A program made the translations under genes and the position numbers. 40,361 nucleotides of DNA from an uncultured Opitutia bacterium (GTDB lineage Bacteria; Verrucomicrobiota; Verrucomicrobiia; Opitutales; Opitutaceae): positions 1-40,361 of the forward strand of contig CAIRTK010000078.1 in NCBI GenBank assembly GCA_903881475.1, read 5' to 3'. Every line of letters starts with the position of its first letter. Position 1 is the stretch's first letter. The notes beneath the pieces are model-generated. The model was not told the DNA's origin. It did not search any database and worked only from the letters and a program-made list of their open reading frames with translations. This document shows, piece by piece, positions 18,275-25,955 of this stretch.

Positions 18275-19548
18275 GCACCCACGCCGCAACCGCTCCCGCC
18301 GCCCTGGCCACGGATTCGACCTCATCGTCGTCCGCGGCCACCAAGGCCCTGATCATCGGTCTCGCCGGCCTGGCCGTGACGGCCGCGGGCATCGCGCTCT
18401 CGCCCAACAAGCACGGGCCGGTGATGTCCTATCTTGTCGGCGTGACCTATTGGACCGCCATTGCGATCGGCATGCTGATGATGGTCATGATCCACCACAT
18501 CGTGGACGCCTCCTGGTCGGTCGTCATCCGCCGCCAATGGGAACACGGGCTCGCGGCCTTCAAGTGGCTGTTTGTCCTGTTCCTGCCCCTGCTGATCCTG
18601 GCGTGGGTCAAGCCCGGCTACGTCTGGCCGTGGATGGATCTCCATCATGTGCTGCACGGGAGCGAGACGGTCGGCAACGACGTCCTCTACCAGAAGAAGT
18701 CCGGGTTCCTGAACCTGGACATGTTCACCGGTATGACGCTGGCGTTCTTCATCATTTGGGTCTGGCTGTCCGCCCGCCTCCGCAAGGCCTCGTTCACGCA
18801 GGACGTGGACGGCAAGGCGTCCTGGACCACGGCCAACCGGGTCAATGCGGCCATGGGCCTGCCGCTGGGTGCGCTCACGCTCACCTTCGCCGCGGTGTAC
18901 TGGGTGAAGAGCCTCGAGTACCACTGGTTCTCCACGATGTACGGCGTCTGGTTCTTCGCGAACTGCATGCGCGGCGCGCTCTGCTGCGGCGTCGTGATCA
19001 TGGTCTGGCTCTACCGCCGCGGGGATTACAAGGGCATCCTCAACACGAACCACTTCCACAGCATCGGCCAGCTGATGCTCGCCTTCACGGTGTTCTGGGC
19101 CTACGTGACCTTCTCCCAGTATTTCCTGATCTGGAACGCCAACATCCCCGAGGAAACCTTCTGGTATAACCTGCGCGAACTGAACCACGACGGCTCCACC
19201 AACCAGTGGTGGTACGTCGGCCTCGTGCTGGTGTTCGGCCATTTCGTGATCCCGTTCTGCGCGCTGCTGTCCTACCGCTTCAAGGTCACGCAGCCCATCA
19301 TCCGCCGCATCGCCTTCTGGGTGCTGACGGTGATCCTGGTCGACATGTGCTACAACATCCTGCCGGCGCTGAAGGATGCGCACGGTGATTCGCTGCCGTT
19401 CCTCTCGATCAACCTGCTCTGGGTGCTCACCTCGGTGATCGGCATCGGCGGCGTCTGCATCTGGGCCTATCTCCGGAGCCTCCCGACCACCAAGCTCATC
19501 CCGATCCGCGACCCGCGCATTGGCGAATGCCTGACTCACCATGAGTGA
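18271..19548 (+). CDS. actF: ACIII membrane subunit ActF (NrfD-like)
   Basis: A 425-residue polytopic protein, homologous to ActC but shorter, with about ten helices such as ALIIGLAGLAVTAAGIAL and SYLVGVTYWTAIAIGMLMMV. The HHIVDASWSVVIRRQWEHG segment after the second helix and the FVIPFCALLSYRFKVTQP stretch are characteristic. ActF is thought to pair with ActC in the membrane and lacks cofactors. ATG 18271 overlaps the actE stop (ATGA). Upstream in-frame codons belong to actE in another frame and were discarded. Its own end overlaps the following small gene by 8 bp. Confidence 0.94.
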   Translation: MSTHAATAPAALATDSTSSSSAATKALIIGLAGLAVTAAGIALSPNKHGPVMSYLVGVTYWTAIAIGMLMMVMIHHIVDASWSVVIRRQWEHGLAAFKWLFVLFLPLLILAWVKPGYVWPWMDLHHVLHGSETVGNDVLYQKKSGFLNLDMFTGMTLAFFIIWVWLSARLRKASFTQDVDGKASWTTANRVNAAMGLPLGALTLTFAAVYWVKSLEYHWFSTMYGVWFFANCMRGALCCGVVIMVWLYRRGDYKGILNTNHFHSIGQLMLAFTVFWAYVTFSQYFLIWNANIPEETFWYNLRELNHDGSTNQWWYVGLVLVFGHFVIPFCALLSYRFKVTQPIIRRIAFWVLTVILVDMCYNILPALKDAHGDSLPFLSINLLWVLTSVIGIGGVCIWAYLRSLPTTKLIPIRDPRIGECLTHHE

Positions 19549-19837
19549 TTCCCCCTCCAAGTCCGCTCCGCTCGTGACCATCCTGACCGTGCTGGCCGGC
19601 TTCGCGCTGTTCCTGCTGGTCGTGTACTATCTCTACGTGCCGCTGCAGACCGGTCCCTACACCGACGACGGCATCCACACGGCCGCGGTGCGGAAGGAGA
19701 ACCTGGCCAAGTTGCGGGAAAAACAGGCGAAGCAGGCGGCCAGCTACGGCTGGGTCGACCAGAAGAACGGCGTCGTCCAGCTCCCGCTGGAGCAGGCGAT
19801 GGACCTGACCCTCCAGAAATACGCCTCCAAGCAATAA
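19541..19837 (+). CDS. Small single-pass membrane protein of the ACIII operon
   Basis: A 98-residue protein with one helix (LVTILTVLAGFALFLLVVYY, about residues 11-30), a short exposed stretch, a charged helix (RKENLAKLREKQAKQAA) and a tail with SYGWVDQKNGVVQLPLEQAM. A YGWVD...GVV..P...AM pattern is, from memory, a recurring feature of small proteins near respiratory oxidase and ACIII genes in several phyla, but no function is assigned to it. The overlap with actF and position before the CcoN-like gene suggest a structural or assembly role in the complex. It is not CcoQ-like in sequence as far as can be seen. Confidence 0.8.
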   Translation: MSDSPSKSAPLVTILTVLAGFALFLLVVYYLYVPLQTGPYTDDGIHTAAVRKENLAKLREKQAKQAASYGWVDQKNGVVQLPLEQAMDLTLQKYASKQ

Positions 19838-19855
19838 CCGGCCCCACCCTTTGAG

Positions 19856-21280
19856 ATGACCACCGCACCCTCCGCCGCCACGCCGGCCGAAGTCACCGAG
19901 ATCGACGCCTCCGCGCGTTGCTCGCTGCTTTTGCTGCTCGGTTCCGCGCTCGCCTGGCTCGTCCTGAGCGGCGCGCTGGCGCTTGTGAACCTTGTCCAAC
20001 TCAACTCCCCGTCGTTCCTGGCGGAGTGCCCGGTGTTGTCCTTCGGCCGCACGCAGGCCCTGCAGGAGACGGCCTTCATCTACGGGTGGGCCGCCAATGC
20101 CGGCCTCGCCGTCGCCCTCTGGATCCTGGGCCGCCTCGGCGGCTCGCCGTTGCGCTCGTTGAACTGGGTCATCACCGGCACGATCTTCTGGAACGTCGCG
20201 GTCACGCTCGGGCTGGTGGGCATCGCGACCGGCGACGCCATGGCGCACACGTGGCTGCACCTGCCGCGCTACGTCCTCCCGATGATGCTGGTCGCCTACG
20301 GCACGATCGCCGTGTCCGGCGTGCTGGCCTGGACCGGCCGGCGCAACCCGATGACCTTCGCCGCGCAATGGTACGCAGTCGCGGCGCTGTTTCTCTTTCC
20401 GTGGATTTTCTCCGCCGCGCAGGTGATGCTGGTATTTACTCCCGAGCGCGGCGTCCTGCAGGCCCTGGTGGGAGGCTGGTTTGTGCAGGGAGCCTGGACC
20501 CTGTGGCTCGCTCCGCTCGCGCTGACCTCGGCCTATTACCTGGTGCCGAAAGTCAGCGGCCGGGCCATCCCGAGCTATGATTTTGCCGCGCTCAGCTTCT
20601 GGACCCTGCTGGTGGTCGGCGGGTGGACGGGTGGGCGCCATTTCATCGGCGGCCCGGTTCCGGCCTGGGTGGCGTCCATTGCCGGCGTCTCGTGCGCGCT
20701 CCTCCTGTTTCACTACATTGTCGTGGGCCTCAATCTCCGCGCCGCCTTCTCCAGCGGCGGCAGCACGGTGCTGAAGTTTGTCGCCTTCGGCCTTGGCGCC
20801 TACGTGTTGGGCGGGTTCCTCGATGCCCTGACGGCCATCCGGGGCGTGGCGCTGGTCACCCAGTTCACCTATTTCACCGCGGCCCAGTCGCAGCTCGCGC
20901 TCAATGGAGCTTTTTCCATGATGATTTTCGGAGCGATTTACTTTCTGGTGCCCCGCATCACGGGGCAGGCCTGGGCCTCCTCGACGCTGATCCGCGCGCA
21001 CTACCTGACGGCCATCATCGGCACGACCGCGCTGGTCGCGGCGCTCGCCGTGGCCGGCTGGGTCCAGGGTCACGACCTGAACGATCCGGCGGTGACGTTT
21101 GCGGTGATCGCCGGGCACACCAAGACCTGGCTGCAGGTGGCAACGGCGGCCCAGGCGCTGCTGGTGCTCGGTAATCTTCTCCTACTCGGCCATCTGCTGA
21201 AATCGGCCGTTTCGAGCCTCCTCGCCCCGGCGACCGCGACCTTCCGCCAGCCTCCGACGATGGAGGCGTCTGTGTCATGA
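19856..21280 (+). CDS. CcoN-like heme-copper oxidase subunit I homolog lacking ligands
   Basis: A 474-residue protein with about 12 hydrophobic segments and clear CcoN (cbb3 oxidase subunit I) landmarks: LSFGRTQALQETAFIYGW, APLALTSAYYLVPKVSGRAI, DFAALSFWTLLVVGGW, HYIVVGLNLRAAF and GAFSMMIFGAIYFLVPRITG. In CcoN these segments carry six ligand histidines. By eye alignment, the low-spin heme His becomes Gln70 and the first CuB His becomes Gln211. The HH pair becomes Arg261-His262, and the H-x-H heme pair becomes Gln344-Ser-Gln346. The Tyr of the active site is also absent. The protein should therefore bind neither the heme pair nor CuB and cannot reduce oxygen in the usual way. It is coupled by a 4-bp overlap to a CcoO-like gene. 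A structural or redox-complex scaffold role is inferred. Confidence 0.85.
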   Translation: MTTAPSAATPAEVTEIDASARCSLLLLLGSALAWLVLSGALALVNLVQLNSPSFLAECPVLSFGRTQALQETAFIYGWAANAGLAVALWILGRLGGSPLRSLNWVITGTIFWNVAVTLGLVGIATGDAMAHTWLHLPRYVLPMMLVAYGTIAVSGVLAWTGRRNPMTFAAQWYAVAALFLFPWIFSAAQVMLVFTPERGVLQALVGGWFVQGAWTLWLAPLALTSAYYLVPKVSGRAIPSYDFAALSFWTLLVVGGWTGGRHFIGGPVPAWVASIAGVSCALLLFHYIVVGLNLRAAFSSGGSTVLKFVAFGLGAYVLGGFLDALTAIRGVALVTQFTYFTAAQSQLALNGAFSMMIFGAIYFLVPRITGQAWASSTLIRAHYLTAIIGTTALVAALAVAGWVQGHDLNDPAVTFAVIAGHTKTWLQVATAAQALLVLGNLLLLGHLLKSAVSSLLAPATATFRQPPTMEASVS

Positions 21281-21909
21281 AAAACGGCTTCACTTTCTTC
21301 CTCGGTCTTTTCCTGGCCCTTGCCCTGGCTTGGGCGGGCATCGTGCTGGGCTCCCATGCCCAGCTTGGCCACCTCGCCCCTTATTTCGACGAGAACGAGG
21401 GCAAGGCCTTTCCTGAGCGCCTGCCCGGCATCGCCGCGCGCGGCCAGCTGGTTTATCAGGATCTCGGCTGTGCTGCCTGTCACACGCAGCAGGTGCGCCG
21501 GCCGGACTTCGGCAGTGACAAGGCGCGGGGCTGGGGTGACCGCCAGAGCGTGGCCCGCGACTATGTGAGCCAGCCCCACGTGCAGCTCGGCGAAAGCCGG
21601 ATCGGCCCGGATCTGGCCAACTTTGGCGCCCGGCCGCTGGCGGTGGATGCCGAACGCCTGACCCAATACCTTTACGACCAGCACGGCGGCATGCCGCCCT
21701 ACCGCTTTCTCTTTGAGACACGCAAGATCACCGGTGAGCGCTCCGCGACGGCGCTCAAGGTTCCGGCCGCGGTGGGCATGGAGGTGGTCCCGACCCACCG
21801 GGCCCAGGCCTTGGTGGCGTACCTGCAGAGCTTGAACAACGTGTACGAATATCCCGAGGCCCGTCCGGTCGAGCCGGCGGAAGAGAAGAAGGAGGGTGCG
21901 GCCAAATGA
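21277..21909 (+). CDS. CcoO-like monoheme cytochrome c
   Basis: A 210-residue protein with an N-terminal anchor (FTFFLGLFLALALAWAGIVL) and a heme c site CAACHTQQVRRPDFGSDKAR. The CHTQQVR..GSD.ARGWG and RSVARDYV-like stretches, RIGPDLANFG and MPPYRFLFE (likely Met ligand) are diagnostic of subunit II (CcoO/FixO) of cbb3 oxidases. The C-terminus is Glu/Lys-rich. Unlike the subunit I homolog encoded before it, this protein keeps its cofactor site. It overlaps both neighbours by 4 bp. Electron transfer between ACIII and another carrier is the likely role. Confidence 0.9.
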   Translation: MKNGFTFFLGLFLALALAWAGIVLGSHAQLGHLAPYFDENEGKAFPERLPGIAARGQLVYQDLGCAACHTQQVRRPDFGSDKARGWGDRQSVARDYVSQPHVQLGESRIGPDLANFGARPLAVDAERLTQYLYDQHGGMPPYRFLFETRKITGERSATALKVPAAVGMEVVPTHRAQALVAYLQSLNNVYEYPEARPVEPAEEKKEGAAK

Positions 21910-22571
21910 GCGACCAAACCCCCATCGACCCGCGCCAGGAGCAGGCCGGCGCCTCGGACGAAAGTCTGCTGGCGGCGCATGAGAAGCTGCTCGGCAAGAA
22001 GCCCGAGGACGGCGCGCATTACAAGATGCTGCCGCTCGCGCTGCTCTTCGTGTTCAGCGGCCTGATTTTCTACGCCGGCACCTATCTCAACCACTATTCC
22101 GGCCACTACGACCCGGCGATCTTCAACGAGAATGCCCATCCCAGCAGCGGGGCGGCGGCCGCAGTGAAGGTTGACCCGATGGTGCTCGGCAAAAAGAACT
22201 TCGAGCTGGTGTGCGCCACCTGCCACCAGATCAACGGCCTGGGCGTGGCGGGGGTTTATCCGCCGCTGGCCGGTTCCGAGTGGGTCAACGGCTCCGAGGA
22301 GCGCGTTATCCGCATCGTGGTCTATGGCCTCAAGGGCGAGGTCAGCGTCGAGGGCAAGACCTACAGTTCGGCGGCCATGCCGGTCATCGGCAAGGTCACG
22401 GGCTCCGGCTACAACTGGAGTGACGAGAAGATCGCGGCCGTCCTGACGTACGTGCGCGCCTCGTTCGGCAACAAGGCCCCGCCGATCACCGCCGAGAAGG
22501 TCGCCGAGATTCACGCCAAGGAAGGCGACCGCAAGGAGTGGTCGCAGGATGAGCTGCTCAAGCTCCATTGA
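21906..22571 (+). CDS. Membrane-anchored monoheme cytochrome c
   Basis: A 221-residue protein with a cytoplasmic N-terminus, one helix (MLPLALLFVFSGLIFYAGTY, about residues 40-60), a linker and a cytochrome c domain. The heme site is CATCHQINGLGVAGVYPPLA, with a Met ligand candidate in SSAAMPVIG. The domain resembles the small class-I cytochromes fused to or associated with cbb3 and caa3 oxidases. CcoP would carry two hemes, whereas this one has a single heme. It is the last gene of the ACIII cluster and overlaps the CcoO-like gene by 4 bp. It could be the exit carrier to a terminal oxidase encoded elsewhere. Confidence 0.88.
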   Translation: MSDQTPIDPRQEQAGASDESLLAAHEKLLGKKPEDGAHYKMLPLALLFVFSGLIFYAGTYLNHYSGHYDPAIFNENAHPSSGAAAAVKVDPMVLGKKNFELVCATCHQINGLGVAGVYPPLAGSEWVNGSEERVIRIVVYGLKGEVSVEGKTYSSAAMPVIGKVTGSGYNWSDEKIAAVLTYVRASFGNKAPPITAEKVAEIHAKEGDRKEWSQDELLKLH

Positions 22572-22588
22572 AGAGCGCTCATGGCCGG

Positions 22589-22832
22589 TTAAACGCCAAG
22601 TCGCGAAGAGGCAAAGATCCGAGCTAAGCCGAAGGTTTGGATAGTGGTACAGTTTTGCCTTGTCATCGCGAGCCTGGCGCAGCCGGGCGTGGCGATCCAG
22701 CTGGAGGGATGGCTTCGTCGCCCGCTACGCAGGCCCCTCGCAATGACAAACTGTACCATGACCAAGGTTTGTCCAAGGACTTCATCCTTCGCGGCGTAAA
22801 CTTTGCGCCTTCGCGTCTTTGCGCTTAAATCA
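22589..22832. repeat. Outer inverted repeat between the ACIII cluster and hldD
   Basis: The left arm near 22589-22616 contains TTAAACGCCAAG and GCGAAGAGGCAAAG. The right arm near 22800-22830 is an imperfect complement (CTTTGCGCC...GCGCTTAAAT). It is related to the element at 8138-8263. A second, shorter element (22644-22759) sits inside it. No gene is seen in the whole 22572-22840 gap. Confidence 0.65.
22644..22759. mobile_element. MITE-like element nested in another repeat
   Basis: The ends GTGGTACAGTTT (22644-22655) and AAACTGTACCAT (22748-22759) are near-perfect inverted repeats. Just inside lie TTGTCATCGCGAG and CTCGCAATGACA arms of the same class as 240-354. A word AAGGTTTG occurs on each side (about 22632 and 22764) and may be a target duplication. 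The ends resemble those of the element in the four-helix-bundle gene (GTGTATCAGTTTTGG). No protein is encoded. Confidence 0.65.
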
Positions 22833-22840
22833 GCTCCGCC

Positions 22841-23839
22841 TTACTCCCCGAGCTTTTTGCCCGGCACGAGGTAGCCCTGCACGTAGTCCTTCACGGCGTC
22901 GCTCAACGGGGTCATCGCTCGCGCGTAGCCCGTGGCGCGCAGCTTCGCGATATCGGCCCGGGTGTAATACTGGTACTTGCCCCGCAGCACTTCGGGCATG
23001 TCGATGAACTCGACCTTCGGCTCCCGGCCCAGCGCGCGGAAGATCGCCCCGGTCAGCGTCACCCAGGTGTTGGCCTCGCCCGATCCGAGATTATAAAGAC
23101 CGCCGGCCCGGGGCGCCTGCTCGGCAAAATGCAGGGTCATCTCGACGGCATCCTTCACGTAGAGGAAGTCGCGCATCTGCTCGCCGTCCTTGAATTCGGG
23201 TTTGTGACTCCGGAAGAGCTGGACCTGGCCGGTGGCGAGAATCTGCTGGTAGGCCTTGTTGACGAGCGAGCGCATGTCGCCCTTGTGGTCCTCGTTCGGG
23301 CCGAAGACGTTAAAATACTTCACCCCGACGATCTGGTTCAACCAGCCCTGCTGCTGGGCATACAGGTCGAAGAGGTGCTTCGAATAGCCGTACATGTTGA
23401 GCGGACGCAGCCGGCCCAGATCCTCGTTTTGGTCATCCATGCCCTCGGCGCCGTCGCCGTAGGTGGCCGCCGAGGAGGCGTAGATGAAGCGCGCTCCCTG
23501 GGCGAGCGCCCAGGCGGCAAGCTCCTTGGTGACATTGTAATTGTTGTCGATGAGGTAGCCGGCGTTCTTCTCGGTGGTCGAGGAGCAGGCGCCGAGGTGA
23601 AACACGGCGGAGAACCGGCCGAACGCGGCGGGATTGGCCGCCAGCTGCCGGCGGAACGCCTCGGCCTCGACATAGTCGGCGAACTTCAGCGGCGTGAGGT
23701 TCCGCCATTTTTCGTCCGAGCCCAGCACGTCGGTCACCACGATGTCCGTGTGGCCACGCCGGTTGAGGGCCCAGACGAGGGCGCTGCCGATGAAACCGGC
23801 GCCGCCGGTGACGAGGATGCGGCCGGAGAGTGAACTCAT
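22841..23839 (-). CDS. hldD: ADP-L-glycero-D-manno-heptose 6-epimerase
   Basis: A 332-residue extended short-chain dehydrogenase that epimerises ADP-D-glycero- to ADP-L-glycero-D-manno-heptose for lipopolysaccharide inner core. The NADP motif GGAGFIG is at the N-terminus, followed by HLGACSSTTEKN (the HldD-specific C-S-S-T-T-E stretch) and YASSAATYGDG. Tyr/Lys lie in MYGYSKHLFD, followed by KYFNVFGPNEDHKGDMRSLV and MRDFLYVKDAV. All are HldD landmarks. It starts at ATG 23839, overlapping the proC stop by 4 bp. It implies a Gram-negative outer membrane with heptose-containing core. Confidence 0.93.
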   Translation of the reverse strand: MSSLSGRILVTGGAGFIGSALVWALNRRGHTDIVVTDVLGSDEKWRNLTPLKFADYVEAEAFRRQLAANPAAFGRFSAVFHLGACSSTTEKNAGYLIDNNYNVTKELAAWALAQGARFIYASSAATYGDGAEGMDDQNEDLGRLRPLNMYGYSKHLFDLYAQQQGWLNQIVGVKYFNVFGPNEDHKGDMRSLVNKAYQQILATGQVQLFRSHKPEFKDGEQMRDFLYVKDAVEMTLHFAEQAPRAGGLYNLGSGEANTWVTLTGAIFRALGREPKVEFIDMPEVLRGKYQYYTRADIAKLRATGYARAMTPLSDAVKDYVQGYLVPGKKLGE

Positions 23840-24648
23840 GTGTCCCTCGACATTTCCTCGGAGCGCGCCTTGGCGGCAAGCACGGTCTCGCGCAGCGTGC
23901 CGCGGAAATCGCGCGCCTCCATCCGGCCCAGGCCGGCGAGGGTCATGCCCTTGGGCGAGGTGACCTGTCGGCGCAACTCCTCGGGATCGGTGCCCGTGCG
24001 GGCCAGCAGGCGGGCGGCGCCAAGCACGGTCTCGACGGCGAGGATTTTTGCCGTTTCCGGCGGCAATCCGCCGGCCACGCCGCCATCCCGGAGCGCGGCG
24101 GCGAATTCGAAGAGAAAGGCCGGGCCGCTGGCGCTGACGGCGGCGGCGGTGTCCATCAATGATTCCTCGATCTCGATGGCGTGGCCGAGGGCCGCGAGCA
24201 GCGTGGCGACCGTGGCGCGGTCCGCCGGAGCCAAGGGAGCGAGACTGCACCACGGGGTCATGCCGGCGCCGATGCGTGCGGGGGTGTTGGGCATGGCCCA
24301 GACGATCGCCCGGGCCAGCGGGAAGGTCTGGGCGAGCCGGGCGGGACGCTTGCCGGCGAGGACGGAGATGACGAGTTTGCCGGCGGTCAGCGTCGCGAGT
24401 TGCGGATCGGCGCCGGCGAGTTGCTGCGGCTTGAAGGCGACGACCAAGGCATCGGCGCCCGCGACCAGGGCGGGGAGCGAACCGGCGAGGGTAATGCCTG
24501 TGCGGGCGGCGAGCAGGGCCGCGGTCTGTCCGCCTCCGCCGAGACAGGCGAGGTCGGCCGGGGCGACGGTGCCTTGGGCGAGCAGGCCGTCGACCATCGC
24601 GGCGGCCATGTTACCGGCACCGAGAAAGGCGAATTTGGTCGCAGTCAT
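23836..24648 (-). CDS. proC: Pyrroline-5-carboxylate reductase
   Basis: A 270-residue cytoplasmic enzyme that reduces pyrroline-5-carboxylate to proline with NAD(P)H. The nucleotide motif FLGAGNMAAAMVDGLL opens the protein. It is followed by VVAFKPQQL, IVWAMPNTPARIGAGMT and the C-terminal signature DTAAAVSASGPAFLFEFA. VTSPKGMTLAGL is the conserved substrate-site loop. ATG 24648 was chosen because the family starts there; the in-frame upstream stretch to 24732 contains repeat DNA. It is coupled to hldD by a 4-bp overlap, although the two pathways are unrelated. Confidence 0.93.
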   Translation of the reverse strand: MTATKFAFLGAGNMAAAMVDGLLAQGTVAPADLACLGGGGQTAALLAARTGITLAGSLPALVAGADALVVAFKPQQLAGADPQLATLTAGKLVISVLAGKRPARLAQTFPLARAIVWAMPNTPARIGAGMTPWCSLAPLAPADRATVATLLAALGHAIEIEESLMDTAAAVSASGPAFLFEFAAALRDGGVAGGLPPETAKILAVETVLGAARLLARTGTDPEELRRQVTSPKGMTLAGLGRMEARDFRGTLRETVLAAKARSEEMSRDT

Positions 24649-24706
24649 AAGGCGAGAGGTGGAACGTGGTGCCCGCAACGCGCGGTTTGAAGAGCGGCCC
24701 GGTTCA

Positions 24707-24728
24707 AGCGCGTTGAGGGCAACGCGCT
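24707..24728. repeat. AGGG-loop hairpin of the second repeat family
   Basis: Arms AGCGCGTTG and CAACGCGCT flank AGGG and are followed by CCACCC. It matches the unit at 11103-11124 except for one base pair in the stem (C-G here, T-A there), a compensatory difference. It lies upstream of proC, in the 24649-24785 gap. Confidence 0.75.
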
Positions 24729-24785
24729 CCACCCTGACATCCGCCGGCGTCCGCGACTGGATTTCACCGGTGGGCTGAAGCCGGC

Positions 24786-25916
24786 TCAGGTATCGCCGAT
24801 CCGGCGCATCTTCTGCTCGAGCGGGTGGAGCAGGGTGGCGCTCGCGCCGCCGCCCTCGCGGTCGGTGAGGGTCACCTCGCCATCCAGGTTGCGCGGCGCA
24901 TGCCGGGCGATGGTCAGGCCCATGCCCACGCCGACGGTATGCTTGGAGCTGATGAAAGGTTCAAAGACGCGGTCGCGGATCTCCGGGTCCACGCCGCGGC
25001 CCTGGTCATCGATGCGGATCTGGAGGAAACGGCGGTTGCCGGACCGTTCGACGATCTCGGTCGTGATCGAGATCGGGCGGGCGGTGGCGTCGGGGGCGTA
25101 GGACTCCCAGGCATTGATCAGGACCTTGGCGACCACCTCCTCGAAGATCTCGTAGTTAGTATCGAACGAATAGTCGCCCAGCGGGTTGTTGAGGGTGACC
25201 GGGGCGGTGAGGTTGTTCTCGAGGTGGAAGCGCAGGACGCTGCCCTCAAGCAGGCGCTGCAGGTTGCCCTTCGCGAGCGGCGGGTTGGTCTTCACCAGCA
25301 GGAGGCTGAGCTGCTTGATGATGGAAACGATCCGGCCGATCGCCTCCTCGACATGATGGGCGTTCTTCTTCACCTGCTCGGGCTTGTCGTAGTAGGCCTT
25401 GATGAGGTCGAGGTGGCCCATCACGACGCCGAGCAGATTGTTGAGATTGTGGGCGATGCCCTGGGTCACGGCCCCGATCGTCGAGGCACGCCGGGCGTCC
25501 ACCAGGCGCCGCTGCAGGTCGAGCATCTCGCGGTTGATCGAGACGAAGCGCAGCTGCGTCTGGACGCGGGCGAGGGTTTCGTCGAGGTCGATGGGCTTGG
25601 TAATGTAGTCCACCGCGCCGACATTGAGGCCCTCGATCTTGCCTTCCTTCGAGGTGCGCGCGGTGACGAAAATGACCGGAATGGAGCGGGTGTCATCGGA
25701 GGCCTGCAGGCGCTGGCACACCTCGATGCCGTCCATGTCGGGCATCATGACGTCGAGAAGGATGAGGTCGGGCTTGTCCTTCCGGACGAGGTCCAGGGCC
25801 TCGATGCCGCTGTAGGCCGCGGCCACGCGCATGCCCTCACGCTCCAGTTTACGTTTCAGCAGTTGGACGTTGATGGGCTGATCATCGACGATCAGGATGG
25901 TTGGGGCGGCACTCAT
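24786..25916 (-). CDS. Receiver domain-histidine kinase hybrid
   Basis: A 376-residue soluble signalling protein. Residues 1-120 form a receiver domain (LIVDDQPINVQLLKR, phosphoacceptor Asp in LILLDVMMPDMDG, Thr/Lys in VTARTS and ITKPIDL). A coiled linker follows, then a dimerisation helix with the probable phospho-His in GIAHNLNNLLGVVMGH. The ATPase domain has an N-box (VLINAWESY), G1 (DDQGRGVDPE), F-box (VFEPFISSK) and G2 (VGVGMGLTIAR). The H-box is of the HNLNN type rather than HEINN. No membrane segment or sensor domain is present, so the input is probably phosphorylation of the receiver. No partner output gene is adjacent. Confidence 0.9.
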   Translation of the reverse strand: MSAAPTILIVDDQPINVQLLKRKLEREGMRVAAAYSGIEALDLVRKDKPDLILLDVMMPDMDGIEVCQRLQASDDTRSIPVIFVTARTSKEGKIEGLNVGAVDYITKPIDLDETLARVQTQLRFVSINREMLDLQRRLVDARRASTIGAVTQGIAHNLNNLLGVVMGHLDLIKAYYDKPEQVKKNAHHVEEAIGRIVSIIKQLSLLLVKTNPPLAKGNLQRLLEGSVLRFHLENNLTAPVTLNNPLGDYSFDTNYEIFEEVVAKVLINAWESYAPDATARPISITTEIVERSGNRRFLQIRIDDQGRGVDPEIRDRVFEPFISSKHTVGVGMGLTIARHAPRNLDGEVTLTDREGGGASATLLHPLEQKMRRIGDT

Positions 25917-25955
25917 TTCGTTGAAAGCAAAGCAACTGCGATGGCAAAGCGCAAG

